The notes under the pieces were generated by a model, which worked only from the letters and a program-made list of their open reading frames with translations, was not told the origin of the DNA and searched no databases. A stretch of DNA of 64,000 nucleotides. Origin: E44-bin89 sp034409565. Its GTDB lineage: Bacteria; Chloroflexota; Dehalococcoidia; Dehalococcoidales; RBG-16-60-22. Of the stretch, positions 52,995 to 61,528 are shown in pieces. Each line of letters opens with the position of its first letter. Within the stretch, counting starts at the first letter, position 1. The position numbers and the translations under genes are program-made. Where the stretch lies: assembly GCA_034409565.1 (NCBI GenBank), contig DAOUMS010000022.1, positions 62,001 to 126,000 of the forward strand. Reading direction: 5' to 3'.

Positions 52995-53945
52995 GTGACA
53001 CTTAGCGAAATCTACCAAAAAGGGGCCCATCTTTTGGAGAGTAAAAACTTGGCTTTTAACTTGAAAGGTGTAGAGACAGAATTTGTTTTGAGAAACAACG
53101 AAGAAGTTTTTAAGAGGTATAAGTTTCACCAGCAGGCCATCAATTCAGTCGAGGCAACTCTTGAAACAAGATTGCTTGATGTGGAGCTTCAAGTTCCGAT
53201 AGTCATGTCTTCCATTACGTCACCGATTCCTCAGATTCAGCAGAATGGACTGCTAAAGGTTGCCAGAGCACTGAAAGAGACGGGCTCTATGATGTCGCTA
53301 GGGACACCCGTTCCCTCCAACCTAAAAGAACTCGTAGAAGTCGGTGTCCCGTTGATACAGACCGTCAAGCCTTTTGCCGACAGAAGCAGGGTGATGCAGA
53401 TGATATCACAAGCGGAAGCTGCCGGTGTTAGCTGGGTTGGAGTGGAAGTGGATGCTGGCCAGGGAACCAAAGTAATAGACCGACCGATGGTAAAAGATTG
53501 TGTACCTATGTCGGTGGAGGAACTTAAAGAGGTAAAGCAAAAAGTAAGTAGACCACTGGTCTTAAAGGGAATCTTAAGCCCTTGGGATGCAGAAAGAGCT
53601 CTGGAAGTAGGTGCAGACGTGATAGTGGTTTCTAACCACGGAGCCCATACTATCGACTATCTGCCCCATCCTCTGGAGGTAATGGATGAAATTGTCAGGG
53701 TAATAGCAGGGCAAATCCCCATCATCGTAGATGGGGGATTCAGACGAGGTACTGACATTTTGAAGGGGCTGGCGTTGGGGGCTCAAGCAGTAGGGGTGGG
53801 AAGGCCTGTACTCTATGGCCTAGCTGTAAATGGTGAAGAAGGAGTAAAGACGGTGATAAAGGAAATGGCAGAGGAATTAAGAAGAGCTATGACCATGACA
53901 GGAGTGCAAAGCCCAACTGGTGCCCACAAAGGAATTCTTTTGTAG
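52995..53945 (+). CDS. FMN-dependent alpha-hydroxyacid dehydrogenase-like protein
   Basis: A 316-residue TIM-barrel flavoprotein related to lactate dehydrogenase (LldD), glycolate oxidase and type 2 IPP isomerase. The start is GTG 52995, with AAGGAGG 5 bp upstream (52983-52989); upstream in-frame ATGs would swallow this site. VVSNHGAHTIDYLPHPLEVMDEI holds the catalytic His, and DGGFRRGTDILKGLALGAQAVGVGRPVLYG the FMN phosphate loop. The usual SNHGxRQLD substrate Arg is replaced here (HGAHTID), and the protein is 40-60 residues shorter than typical oxidases, so the substrate is probably unusual. Confidence 0.78.
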   Translation: MTLSEIYQKGAHLLESKNLAFNLKGVETEFVLRNNEEVFKRYKFHQQAINSVEATLETRLLDVELQVPIVMSSITSPIPQIQQNGLLKVARALKETGSMMSLGTPVPSNLKELVEVGVPLIQTVKPFADRSRVMQMISQAEAAGVSWVGVEVDAGQGTKVIDRPMVKDCVPMSVEELKEVKQKVSRPLVLKGILSPWDAERALEVGADVIVVSNHGAHTIDYLPHPLEVMDEIVRVIAGQIPIIVDGGFRRGTDILKGLALGAQAVGVGRPVLYGLAVNGEEGVKTVIKEMAEELRRAMTMTGVQSPTGAHKGILL

Positions 53946-54162
53946 GCACCAGCCACTGTATAGACAAGCTCTGCAATTAAGTGTAATAACCGTATTTGCC
54001 GTGACTCAACGATGGATTCTCTTAATTGCACAATGTGATGGCATATGTAATTAGCAGACTCACTGCCTTTCTCGCCACTTAAACTTACATTACAACTGGA
54101 CCAGCTTTTAGGGATCAGATTATCTATGGCTCATGCTTTGTAAAAACCTTATACACTTATTG

Positions 54163-55512
54163 TTAGACTTTGAATAGATTCAACGCTGCTCCTTGATCCA
54201 TAAGGGTCCTTTGCAGAACCTTTACATCCAAACCTCTGGATGTGACTTTGTTCTTTATCGAGAGCGCTGCCGCGGTTCCCGCCGCCTGACCGAGCGAAAA
54301 GCAACAAGGCATAGTCCTCGATGACATTAACACCATATGGTCTATCGATATGTCCCTACCCCCCACAAGTATATTGTCCAAACCTTTTGGTAAAAGAGTC
54401 CTGTAAGGGAAATTATAGGTTTTGGGAACTTCGACAAAGGTACGTTTTACACCGGGACCATGTCCTTGCATTGGAAACCTGTTGTTGGCAATAGTGTCTT
54501 CAAACCTCTTTCCGGTGAGTATATCATCCTTCGTAAGCACATAATCTCCAGTGATTCTGCGAGTTTCTCTGATGCCCATCGTCATTGCATTATATGCAAG
54601 GAAGGAGTTCTCAAAGCCAGGTACATTATTCTTAAGAAATTGCGCCATAGACATATTTTGTTTTCTTCCAAGGATTTCCATTGAAGTCAAATCCTCATTA
54701 CTACATGCATCACCCATTAAGTGAGCCGCGTTAACAGTTACCATCCCACTTTTAACTGATGTTCTATCAAATAGAATTAAAATCATGCCTTCAACTTCGG
54801 CCTTAAGTTCACCTTTCGCCCGAGCTTCCTTAATCATATTCTTGTCGACACCGAAGATTGTCGGGTAAGGGTTAGCCTGAAGATCAGGTAAAGTCCCATG
54901 CCTATGACCCCATGTAGGCTTCTCCCTAATCAACTTGTCGACATCTACGCCGCCTATAGTAAACAACAATGTTGACGGTTGCCTGTCTGATACATCTGCT
55001 GCCATATAGGAAGCCCCAGCCTTTATAGCTACATCACCGTCGCCTGTAGCATCAATGACAATTTTGCCTAGAATGGCCTGTCTTCCCGATTTGCTCTCGG
55101 TGATAATACCTCTGACTTGCTGGTCGTCAACCACTGCATCAACGGCCGTAGTGTAAAAGAGTGGTTTGACTTTCGCCTCCTCCACCATCTCGTTCATTAT
55201 TAGTCTTGCAACTTCAGGGTCAAACTGTGCATAATAACCGTCTACAAGACTCCCGGCAGCTATCTGTCTTGTCTTAAGTTCTCTATATATACCCCCGTCC
55301 ACCTGAGGAACGGAACCCATCCAAACGTTACATAAACCAGAAGTTGCGGTACCCCCAAGAGCAGAATAATGCTCAATAATTACCGTTTCCATTCCATTTC
55401 TTGCCGCTGCAATAGCAGCAGGAAAGCCAAAAGGCCCACCCCCAACGACCACCACATCCGTTTCAATCACAACCTCCGTCTTTCTTTTAGCCTCTGTGAT
55501 ATACTTTGTCAT
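54163..55512 (-). CDS. FAD-dependent oxidoreductase (FAD_oxidored family)
   Basis: A 449-residue flavoprotein. The dinucleotide motif is VVVVGGGPFGFPAAIAAARNGMETVIIEHYSALGG (residues about 19-53), followed by VIDATGDGDVAIKAGASY and a C-terminal GRDISIDHMVLMSSRTMPCCFSLGQAAGTAAALS, all FAD_oxidored/HgdB-associated types. It probably dehydrogenates or reduces an organic acid imported by the adjacent TRAP system. AAAGGAGG lies 8 bp before ATG. Last in the second catabolic operon. Confidence 0.83.
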   Translation of the reverse strand: MTKYITEAKRKTEVVIETDVVVVGGGPFGFPAAIAAARNGMETVIIEHYSALGGTATSGLCNVWMGSVPQVDGGIYRELKTRQIAAGSLVDGYYAQFDPEVARLIMNEMVEEAKVKPLFYTTAVDAVVDDQQVRGIITESKSGRQAILGKIVIDATGDGDVAIKAGASYMAADVSDRQPSTLLFTIGGVDVDKLIREKPTWGHRHGTLPDLQANPYPTIFGVDKNMIKEARAKGELKAEVEGMILILFDRTSVKSGMVTVNAAHLMGDACSNEDLTSMEILGRKQNMSMAQFLKNNVPGFENSFLAYNAMTMGIRETRRITGDYVLTKDDILTGKRFEDTIANNRFPMQGHGPGVKRTFVEVPKTYNFPYRTLLPKGLDNILVGGRDISIDHMVLMSSRTMPCCFSLGQAAGTAAALSIKNKVTSRGLDVKVLQRTLMDQGAALNLFKV

Positions 55513-55655
55513 TGCTTTTACCTCCTTTGTTTTTAAAAACTCTAATCACGGATTTATTATCTGATTCCTTATACTCTTCCCTTGCGTTCTCGTCTTTCTT
55601 CACTAGCTGTCGGGAGCCATATAATACAATCCCCAACGTTTAACGGGATCTACTT

Positions 55656-56966
55656 TCACCCGGCAAGATTGGGCAGAAAAAGTGCTATCTGTGGAAAGGC
55701 AATCAAGAAGATTAGCACTATAAAATCACAAATAATAAAAGGCCAAATGCCGGCAAAGATTTCCTCCAATTTCAATTGCTCCCCGGCCACACCTTTGACT
55801 ACATAAACATTCAATCCCACGGGTGGAGTAACTACAGCAATTTCACACATCTTGATGGCGATGACACCAAACCAGATTAGGTCATACCCTAGGCCCACCA
55901 TTATAGGGGCTACAATAGGTAGGGTGATAGCCAGCATGCCAGTGGCGCTCACAACCATGCCCAAAAAGAAATACATTATCAAAAAGCCCACTAAAATTAT
56001 AACCGGCGGCACAGGCGATCCTCCCACGAAGGTAGCCAAACTGTTTGGAATCTGGGAAAGAGCTAGGAAGCGGCCGAGTACGACGGCCCCTATGATGATA
56101 ATGAATATTTGGGCAGTAGTGTATGCCGTCTCTTTCAATACGCTACCGAGGTGGCTACCCTTAAACCCCTTTCGAATAAGGCTGATAATGAACGATGCAG
56201 TAGCACCAGCGGCGCCAGCCTCGGTAGGAGTGAACCACCCTGAGTAGATGCCTCCTATAACTATGGCAGCAAGGATAGCTATTGGCCACATCATGGGTAG
56301 CGATGAGAATCTATCTTTCCAGCTAAATACTTCTCCCGCAGGTACCGGTGCTAAATTTGGATTCCGCCGCACTCTGATTACTATCGATACTCCATATACT
56401 AGTACCGTAAGCAGACCGGGTAATATACCGGCGAGAAAGAGTTTCGCTATTGAAGCTTCTGTAAATATGCCATAGAGGATGAGCAATATGCTAGGGGGGA
56501 TCATGGTAGCAAACGTCCCTGCGGCAGCAATACAACCGACAGCAAGTTTTGCGTCATATTTATACTTACGCATGTCAGGTAGGGCAGCCCGAGTAAAAAC
56601 CGCTGCTGCTGCCACGGAAGAGCCTGAGGCTGCCCCAAAAGCACCACAAGCAAGGGTGGTAGCTACTGCCAGTGCGCCTGGCACTCTACTCACCCACTTA
56701 TAAAGTGCACCGAAGGCAGCCTCAGCGATCCCACTGTAGGTTGCAAAGCTGCCCATAAGTAGGTAAAGGGGGAGGCAGGAGTAACCATAGGTCGTGCCGA
56801 CATTGTACGGTGTTGTCCGGAGTATCCCCAGTCCACTTTGGGTACCAAGTATTGCTATGGCCCCCAAAGTCCCGGTAGCAAACATTGCAACTCCGACATT
56901 GATACCAAGGAATAGCATCAACAAAAATAGAGCCAAAAATATTACACCTATCAGCGTAGGGTCCAA
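55656..56966 (-). CDS. dctM: second TRAP transporter large permease
   Basis: A 436-residue large permease. It has PLYLLMGSFATYSGIAEAAF, FGAASGSSVAAAAVFTRAALPDM, and GTFATMIPPSILLILYGIFTE, then VVTPPVGLNVYVVKGVAG. It is paralogous to the permease at 43743-45056 but with different loop sequences, so the two systems were not made by recent duplication. It is 38 bp after the small permease. Confidence 0.93.
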   Translation of the reverse strand: MDPTLIGVIFLALFLLMLFLGINVGVAMFATGTLGAIAILGTQSGLGILRTTPYNVGTTYGYSCLPLYLLMGSFATYSGIAEAAFGALYKWVSRVPGALAVATTLACGAFGAASGSSVAAAAVFTRAALPDMRKYKYDAKLAVGCIAAAGTFATMIPPSILLILYGIFTEASIAKLFLAGILPGLLTVLVYGVSIVIRVRRNPNLAPVPAGEVFSWKDRFSSLPMMWPIAILAAIVIGGIYSGWFTPTEAGAAGATASFIISLIRKGFKGSHLGSVLKETAYTTAQIFIIIIGAVVLGRFLALSQIPNSLATFVGGSPVPPVIILVGFLIMYFFLGMVVSATGMLAITLPIVAPIMVGLGYDLIWFGVIAIKMCEIAVVTPPVGLNVYVVKGVAGEQLKLEEIFAGIWPFIICDFIVLIFLIAFPQIALFLPNLAG

Positions 56967-57004
56967 TTCACGTTCCTTTCCCAGCTATCCCCATTCTAGT
57001 CCGG

Positions 57005-57505
57005 TTATGCGAATTCCTTACGCACTCTCTCAGTTCGTGATTCCAACCTTCTTTGTTTAATAAACCTTATAATATTAAGTAGAACCTGAATTGACATCAG
57101 TGCGCAACCTAAGGTGACTATAGCCTTTACTGGATATTCTGGTAGCAGTACGGCCCCGGTAAGCATTTCTTTAATCTGGAAGGAATGTGCGCTGTCAATG
57201 CCTGTCACTACTGTCATAGTTGTGAACAGAAGGAGTGCCACTAAGTAATCAAAGATTAACACAACCATCCTAATCTTTGGTGTAAGATGGTGTATTAAAA
57301 ACTCTACCCTTATATGACTCTCCTTTTCCTCGCAATGCGACAACCCTAGAAAAACAACTATTGCTAACATAAAACCCGCAACACCAATAGCTCCAAGAAG
57401 AGGATAGCCCAGCTTCCGTCCTATGATATTGGAAGTTATTAGAAACATCATACCGAAGACGATGCCTGCCCCAAGCGATGAAGCCACTGCATTAACTCGT
57501 TTCAT
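57005..57505 (-). CDS. dctQ: second TRAP transporter small permease
   Basis: A 166-residue, four-helix protein with the EEKESHIRVEFLIHHL segment matching the DctQ HIRVD motif. It sits between the binding-protein and large-permease genes. Basic C-terminal tail. Confidence 0.87.
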   Translation of the reverse strand: MKRVNAVASSLGAGIVFGMMFLITSNIIGRKLGYPLLGAIGVAGFMLAIVVFLGLSHCEEKESHIRVEFLIHHLTPKIRMVVLIFDYLVALLLFTTMTVVTGIDSAHSFQIKEMLTGAVLLPEYPVKAIVTLGCALMSIQVLLNIIRFIKQRRLESRTERVRKEFA

Positions 57506-57594
57506 GTTATTAAACTACACCTTCATTAGCCATAATCAACAATAGCTACGCCATCACCTGACTGAAAAGCCTAGACCTATCTAGGTTTGCCATA

Positions 57595-58620
57595 TTACTT
57601 GAGTGACTCGGCTACTAGCTTCTTCAGCTTTTCCATAAGGGGAGCCGCATCCATTTTTTCAGCCCACTCATCTGCCAAGGCTAACACTCGAGGGTCACTA
57701 TTCCACTTATCTTGGTCTTCACTAGGTACATCCAGAATTGTACACCCATGGTCAACAATGTCTGCGCGAATGCCGTCAAGTTGGCTGGCGACTGAGTTGA
57801 CAATGAACGTAGTCATCTCTTTGCCACAATCCTCAAATACCTGCTGGTCAGCCGCCGACAATTTGCCGAGGGTATCTAAATTAACACTCATGACATTCCC
57901 TCCTGAACACTGAGTGTCGACGACTACAACCCCCTTGGCTACCTCATGGAATTTGAACCGGTGTCCTGATTCAAGGGCCGCAAATGCCCCATCTATAGTG
58001 CCACTCTGCATAGCCGTGTAGCACTCGGCCATCGGCACGGATACTGGAAGCGCGCCCAGAACCTCGATTTTCTTGGCGTCAGCTGCACAATACACCCGAA
58101 TCGTCTTCCCCTCTAAATTCCATATGCTGTCGACCGGTTCCACCATGTACATGGTATGAGGATCCTTAGGATGGAACCCGATTACCTTCTGATTAATATT
58201 TTCGTAATCTGCAGCGAACTCAGGAATTTCATCTAGAATCCTCCACCACATGGCTTCCTGCTTCTCTAAAGAAGGAATGATGGGAACTACGTCCATCGCC
58301 TCCCAATAAGGAATTTCAGCTATATGTTTTCCAGGGGTAATAAAAGCAATGTCGCATGTGCCTTGCTCGCAGGCAACAAGGCTCTCTTTTTCAGAAACCA
58401 AGGTGTCACTGAAATATATTTCGACCAGGGCTCTGCCGCCCGTGCGTTCTTCTACGCACTCCTTGAAAAAGTTGAGTGCGTCAGCTCTTATACCTGTTGA
58501 GGCACTATGCTCAGCCACACGGAAAACTACCGGTTCTGGCGCTGGTTCTGCACAAGCAGCCAGGAGAAGCGAAGTACCCAACATCAAGACAACTAAAGCA
58601 ATGATAATTTTCTTTCTCAT
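57595..58620 (-). CDS. dctP: second TRAP transporter substrate-binding lipoprotein
   Basis: A 341-residue DctP. Lipobox LLLAAC (Cys23), a short linker, then a binding domain with GTCDIAFITPGKHIAEIP, SIWNLEGKTIRVYC (ligand Arg) and VPMAECYTAMQSGTIDGAFAALESGHRFKF. Unlike the first DctP, it has no Ala/Pro tether. It begins a P-Q-M order followed by the FAD oxidoreductase. Confidence 0.9.
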   Translation of the reverse strand: MRKKIIIALVVLMLGTSLLLAACAEPAPEPVVFRVAEHSASTGIRADALNFFKECVEERTGGRALVEIYFSDTLVSEKESLVACEQGTCDIAFITPGKHIAEIPYWEAMDVVPIIPSLEKQEAMWWRILDEIPEFAADYENINQKVIGFHPKDPHTMYMVEPVDSIWNLEGKTIRVYCAADAKKIEVLGALPVSVPMAECYTAMQSGTIDGAFAALESGHRFKFHEVAKGVVVVDTQCSGGNVMSVNLDTLGKLSAADQQVFEDCGKEMTTFIVNSVASQLDGIRADIVDHGCTILDVPSEDQDKWNSDPRVLALADEWAEKMDAAPLMEKLKKLVAESLK

Positions 58621-58790
58621 TAGAGAAACTCCTTAATTTAGATTTTGGTCGGCTAAAATTAATCTACTTTTAAAAGCTACCACCCCCTTCCATCTTAATT
58701 ACTCAGTCCAAGGTTTCTTCTAACTAGCTTTAGTCACATGATGAGACTTACTCTTTTCGCACAGCAGAACTATTACGTCTAATTGGAGTC

Positions 58791-59645
58791 TTATGAGCTG
58801 AACTCCTTGCTCCATACTCCCGAGTCTAATGCGTTCTTCTCCCACCAGGAAATTATCTCACTCATGTTGTGAACAGGGTTAACGATATCTACATAGCCAA
58901 GTCGATAGCTGACCAGGCTAGAGCCCAGTTTAAGCAGCGTAGCTAACCGCTTGTAATAAGATGGAGTCATTTTAAATATAGGAACTCCAAAGCCCAAAGC
59001 AGCTATAGCCGCACCGCTGGCATTTCGTATTACGGAGGCAATAGAATCAATCCCTTTAAAATGTTCTCCATGGGAAAAAGCAGTGCCGGTCTCTCTTACT
59101 TTTTGTAGTTCACGTTTTAATTCCGTCTTGGTGGCAATCGTTTTTGGAGTTAACGGCTGTAGCCTTTCCTCGGGATAGAGGCTGTCGATTTGCTTGTTAG
59201 TCAATTCAGCTAACAGCGCTTTACCCAAACCTGATGCATAGGCTGGGAAGACTGACCCTATGTGGATGCCCCATCTGAAATCAGACTTTGATTCCTGTCT
59301 CATGATCAGGGTTATGTAGTCTTTGTCTAGGATACCTACACTTGTGACCTCACTGGTCATATCGTTTAGTGATTTTAGAACTGATTCGGCAGCTGTGAAT
59401 ATGTCCGTTGTCCTCAAGTACAAGCTTCCCATCATATAGATAGCAGAGCCTATACTATATTTTTTAGTTTCTGCGTCTTGCTCCAGTAGCCCACTTTTAG
59501 TTAGGGTTGCCAGTATACGGTGTGTAGTCATTTTAGGTACCCTGGTTTTTCTGGATATTTCAGAGGCACTTAAAGATGGCTCTGCTGGTGTAAAACTCCT
59601 CAAAATGGATACAGCTTTAAGTACTGAGTTATTAGTTACATACAT
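58791..59645 (-). CDS. second IclR-family transcriptional regulator
   Basis: A 284-residue paralogue of the regulator at 50842-51690. The wHTH is SVLKAVSILRSF ... SASEISRKTRVPKMTTHRILATL, and the effector domain has GLGKALLAELTNKQIDSLYPEERLQPLTPKTIATKTELKREL. The C-terminal SWWEKN also matches the first regulator (SWWGKN). It starts at ATG 59645 and probably controls the TRAP-FAD operon 170 bp downstream on the same strand. Confidence 0.9.
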   Translation of the reverse strand: MYVTNNSVLKAVSILRSFTPAEPSLSASEISRKTRVPKMTTHRILATLTKSGLLEQDAETKKYSIGSAIYMMGSLYLRTTDIFTAAESVLKSLNDMTSEVTSVGILDKDYITLIMRQESKSDFRWGIHIGSVFPAYASGLGKALLAELTNKQIDSLYPEERLQPLTPKTIATKTELKRELQKVRETGTAFSHGEHFKGIDSIASVIRNASGAAIAALGFGVPIFKMTPSYYKRLATLLKLGSSLVSYRLGYVDIVNPVHNMSEIISWWEKNALDSGVWSKEFSS

Positions 59646-59681
59646 ATCAAAAAAAGAGATTAGGTCTGTGTTTTATATTAA

Positions 59682-59704
59682 AAATAGTATCAATATATGA
59701 TACT
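59682..59704. promoter_or_regulatory. inverted-repeat operator of the second IclR gene
   Basis: ATAGTATCA (59682-59690) and TGATACTAT (59696-59704), perfect 9-bp arms around ATATA. It lies just downstream of the predicted transcription start, an autorepression position. The sequence differs from the first IclR operator. Confidence 0.68.
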
Positions 59705-60049
59705 ATGTTACACATATAGTTATAATTTAATAATTTTCTATTGATTTGTCAAGTCTTATTGTATCGAAGTAGAAAATGCCCATACTTTCCCGGCAACTCG
59801 AGCACTCTACCCCGACATTAAACTTTGCGTCATTATGTGTTGTTTAACAAATTGGGCAAATGTTACTGGTTATACAATTTACTATATGGTTACCTGACCG
59901 CCTAATATATGTGATAATAGTCCATAAAAAGTAGGTGGTGCTGTTCAATAGACAGTATCGGTACTTCTGAAATGGTGTTCAGCATCTAATTACATAGGTT
60001 TGGGTTATTTCCAATAGGCTCACTAATTGTCTAGTGGAAAGCAATTACT
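59705..60049. other. AT-rich region upstream of the second IclR gene
   Basis: About 345 bp with the IclR promoter at its left end and no supported gene. No RNA gene or terminator seen. Confidence 0.5.
59722..59750 (-). promoter_or_regulatory. promoter of the second IclR gene
   Basis: Minus strand TTGACA (59750-59745), 17 bp, TAAATT (59727-59722). The -35 is perfect, the -10 matches 4 of 6. Confidence 0.6.
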
Positions 60050-60490
60050 CTAGTGAGAATTTATGGCTTGCCTAATGGCTTCCTCAAGCTCCTGCGGAGC
60101 ATCCGTGCCGATTCTGAATTTCTTGCCCGTTCTAAGCTTGATCTCGACGGCGTAAAAGCCGGAAACATTGTATATCACGCCGTGAGGTGTCAAGCGAATG
60201 CCCCATCCATAATACCAATGATTCTTAACAACCTGACACGATTCTATCTCATTCAATTTAAATCGCTTGCGGATTGGCCCAGGACCGAATTGCACTTCCA
60301 GTTCTTCTTCCCAGATGACTACAGTCAGACTAGAGAATAATACCAAAGCTACCGCAATGACAACCAAGACCCCGATGGCAATCCAGTTGATGCCAGCATT
60401 TGCCAAGACAACCCCAATCAACACCATCACGGCTGCCATCGACGCGATGATCAGATAACCAACCTGCGTATGTTCATAACGCTTAATCAT
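60050..60490 (-). CDS. membrane protein with PH-like domain
   Basis: A 146-residue protein with two N-terminal membrane helices (about 10-32 and 36-58) and a cytoplasmic beta-rich domain (VIWEEELEVQFGPGPIRKRFKLNEIESC ... GTDAPQELEEAIRQAI) resembling the bacterial bPH/YdbT-type domain. Function unknown. Its ATG overlaps the cupin stop by 4 bp (ATGA), so the two are translationally coupled. Confidence 0.68.
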   Translation of the reverse strand: MIKRYEHTQVGYLIIASMAAVMVLIGVVLANAGINWIAIGVLVVIAVALVLFSSLTVVIWEEELEVQFGPGPIRKRFKLNEIESCQVVKNHWYYGWGIRLTPHGVIYNVSGFYAVEIKLRTGKKFRIGTDAPQELEEAIRQAINSH

Positions 60491-60813
60491 ATTGTCTCAC
60501 CCGTATGGTCGACAGGATCGCGAGTGACCTCCGTGGTCGGATAGACGTACATCATAGTAAATGGAGCACCACTCTGGTTTAAAAAACGATGTGGCACGCC
60601 AAGTGGCACCAAGGATAAGTCAAACCGCTGCAAACTGTACTTTTCTCCATTAAGTTCGGCGACTCCCTCACCATCAAGGATAACGACGAAAATACAATCA
60701 ACAATGTTATTATTGATGAAGCGGCTAGTTTTCTCACTTCTTACCTCTTCTGATGTGCAATCCAAGTCTGTTAAATATCCAATGGAAAAATCAAAGGGCG
60801 CCAGCAACCGCAT
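60487..60813 (-). CDS. cupin-domain protein
   Basis: A 108-residue single-domain cupin. The core runs from IFVVILDGEGVAELNGEKYSL to FDLSLVPLGVPHRFLNQSGAPFTMMYVYP. The first cupin motif lacks the usual HxH pair, while the second retains the PxGxxH pattern (VPLGVPHRF), so metal binding may be incomplete. Possibly a sugar or small-acid binding or isomerase role. It is first of a two-gene unit near the island's right end. Confidence 0.72.
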   Translation of the reverse strand: MRLLAPFDFSIGYLTDLDCTSEEVRSEKTSRFINNNIVDCIFVVILDGEGVAELNGEKYSLQRFDLSLVPLGVPHRFLNQSGAPFTMMYVYPTTEVTRDPVDHTGETI

Positions 60814-61192
60814 CTTACTCAGTGGTCACCAGCGCCCTTCAGCATCACCGCTCTCCCGATCAACTGTTTTATTTTCAATTATCTTTCATATCAGGTAAGT
60901 CCTATTATAGGTCTGTTTCGTCATTTGTCAATATCTAGAGTATCAATAATTGGTTCAAGAGTCCGAGATGTGGTTTTGATAATTGAGAGGGTAACCTGTT
61001 AGCTAGGTTGGAGTAACAAAACTCTAACTTGTGCAGTAAGGTAATATTCCATCTTTTTGTGACACAATATTGAGTTAGTCTTCGATCGGGTTATCATTCT
61101 GTACTTTAGTTGTTACAATTTCACTCAGTGAGCGAGGTCGGGACTTTATAGCGAGACTAAAAACTAATTCAAAGGTTCCACCTATCGTACAG

Positions 61193-61218
61193 TACTGCCC
61201 CTGAAGAGGACTCGAACC
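61193..61218 (-). other. possible degenerate tRNA 3'-end remnant
   Basis: Read on the minus strand, TGGTTCGAGTCCTC is followed by TTCAGGGGCAGT, resembling a T arm plus the acceptor 3' strand of a tRNA. The T stem pairs only partly and no 5' half is present. It could be a scar of an earlier integration, or chance. Confidence 0.3.
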
Positions 61219-61318
61219 AAGTCAGATTAATATTATGTCAAGACTGCCCTATTGAATCCCACGGTTAATGTGTTAAAATTAATCAAAGTAATCAACAGTA
61301 ATGTATCAAGGAGGTGAT

Positions 61319-61372
61319 GACCCGGAGGAAAAAGACCAGCTGCTTCGGTGGATTTCGCTCAGGTCTCCGGGT
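61319..61372. repeat. imperfect inverted repeat at the right island end
   Basis: ACCCGGAG (61319-61326) pairs with CTCCGGGT (61365-61372), with inner GACC/GGTC. Its left arm is followed by GGAAAAAGACCAGCTGCTTCG, matching GAAAAGACCCGCTGCTTCG at 34885-34903 at the left end in the same orientation (18/19 plus one extra A). Confidence 0.55.
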
Positions 61373-61384
61373 TAAGTTAGCCTC
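61340..61384 (-). repeat. right-end inverted repeat of the island
   Basis: It contains GGGTTAAGTTAGCCTC (61369-61384), the exact reverse complement of 34836-34851, with weaker similarity continuing inward to about 61340. It lies 36 bp before the tRNA-fragment attachment repeat. Confidence 0.7.
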
Positions 61385-61420
61385 AAAAGTTCGAAAAATC
61401 CCTGGAAATTGAACTCTTAA

Positions 61421-61465
61421 CTTCTAAGCAGCGGGTCGTGGGTTCGAATCCCTCCAGGGACGCCA
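61421..61465 (+). repeat. right attachment repeat: 3' fragment of tRNA-Arg(TCT)
   Basis: A 45-nt partial tRNA copy from the anticodon loop to GCCA, 42/45 identical to 34776-34820. There is no 5' half (no acceptor, D arm or 5' anticodon strand), so it is not a tRNA gene. It marks the right junction of the island. Confidence 0.88.
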
Positions 61466-61528
61466 GAATAGCTATGATTCCCCCCCATTTTCACAGTTCC
61501 TCGTTACAGTGGTTATCGCGTCAGGACC

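Larger units (their letters stand above)
60814..61420. other. right-end non-coding zone of the island
   Basis: About 600 bp without a supported gene. It holds a possible degenerate tRNA 3' end on the minus strand (61193-61218) and the right-end inverted repeat (61340-61384). Confidence 0.55.
34776..61465. mobile_element. 26.6-kb tRNA-Arg-integrated catabolic genomic island
   Basis: The borders are a direct repeat of the tRNA-Arg(TCT) 3' half. A degenerate tyrosine integrase lies 140 bp inside the left border, and the two ends share an imperfect inverted repeat. Base composition is visibly AT-richer than both flanks. Cargo: two TRAP transporters, two IclR regulators, hydantoinase-type HyuA/HyuB, several dehydrogenases, an aminotransferase, a tautomerase, an MFS carrier and a cupin. 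I see no conjugation, replication, phage structural, toxin or defence genes. The element therefore looks like a non-conjugative metabolic island that has lost mobility. Confidence 0.82.

Noticed and set aside
34836..61384. Composite transposon or IS element
   Set aside because: The ends carry inverted repeats, but no transposase is present, and direct tRNA-derived repeats plus an integrase fit a tRNA island.
61421..61465. A second tRNA-Arg gene
   Set aside because: Only the 3' half is present; no acceptor 5' strand or D arm can be found upstream, and three T-stem changes weaken pairing. It is an attachment repeat.
34836..61465. Prophage or defence island
   Set aside because: No capsid, portal, terminase, restriction, CRISPR-cas, toxin-antitoxin or helicase-type genes are visible; the cargo is transport and catabolism.
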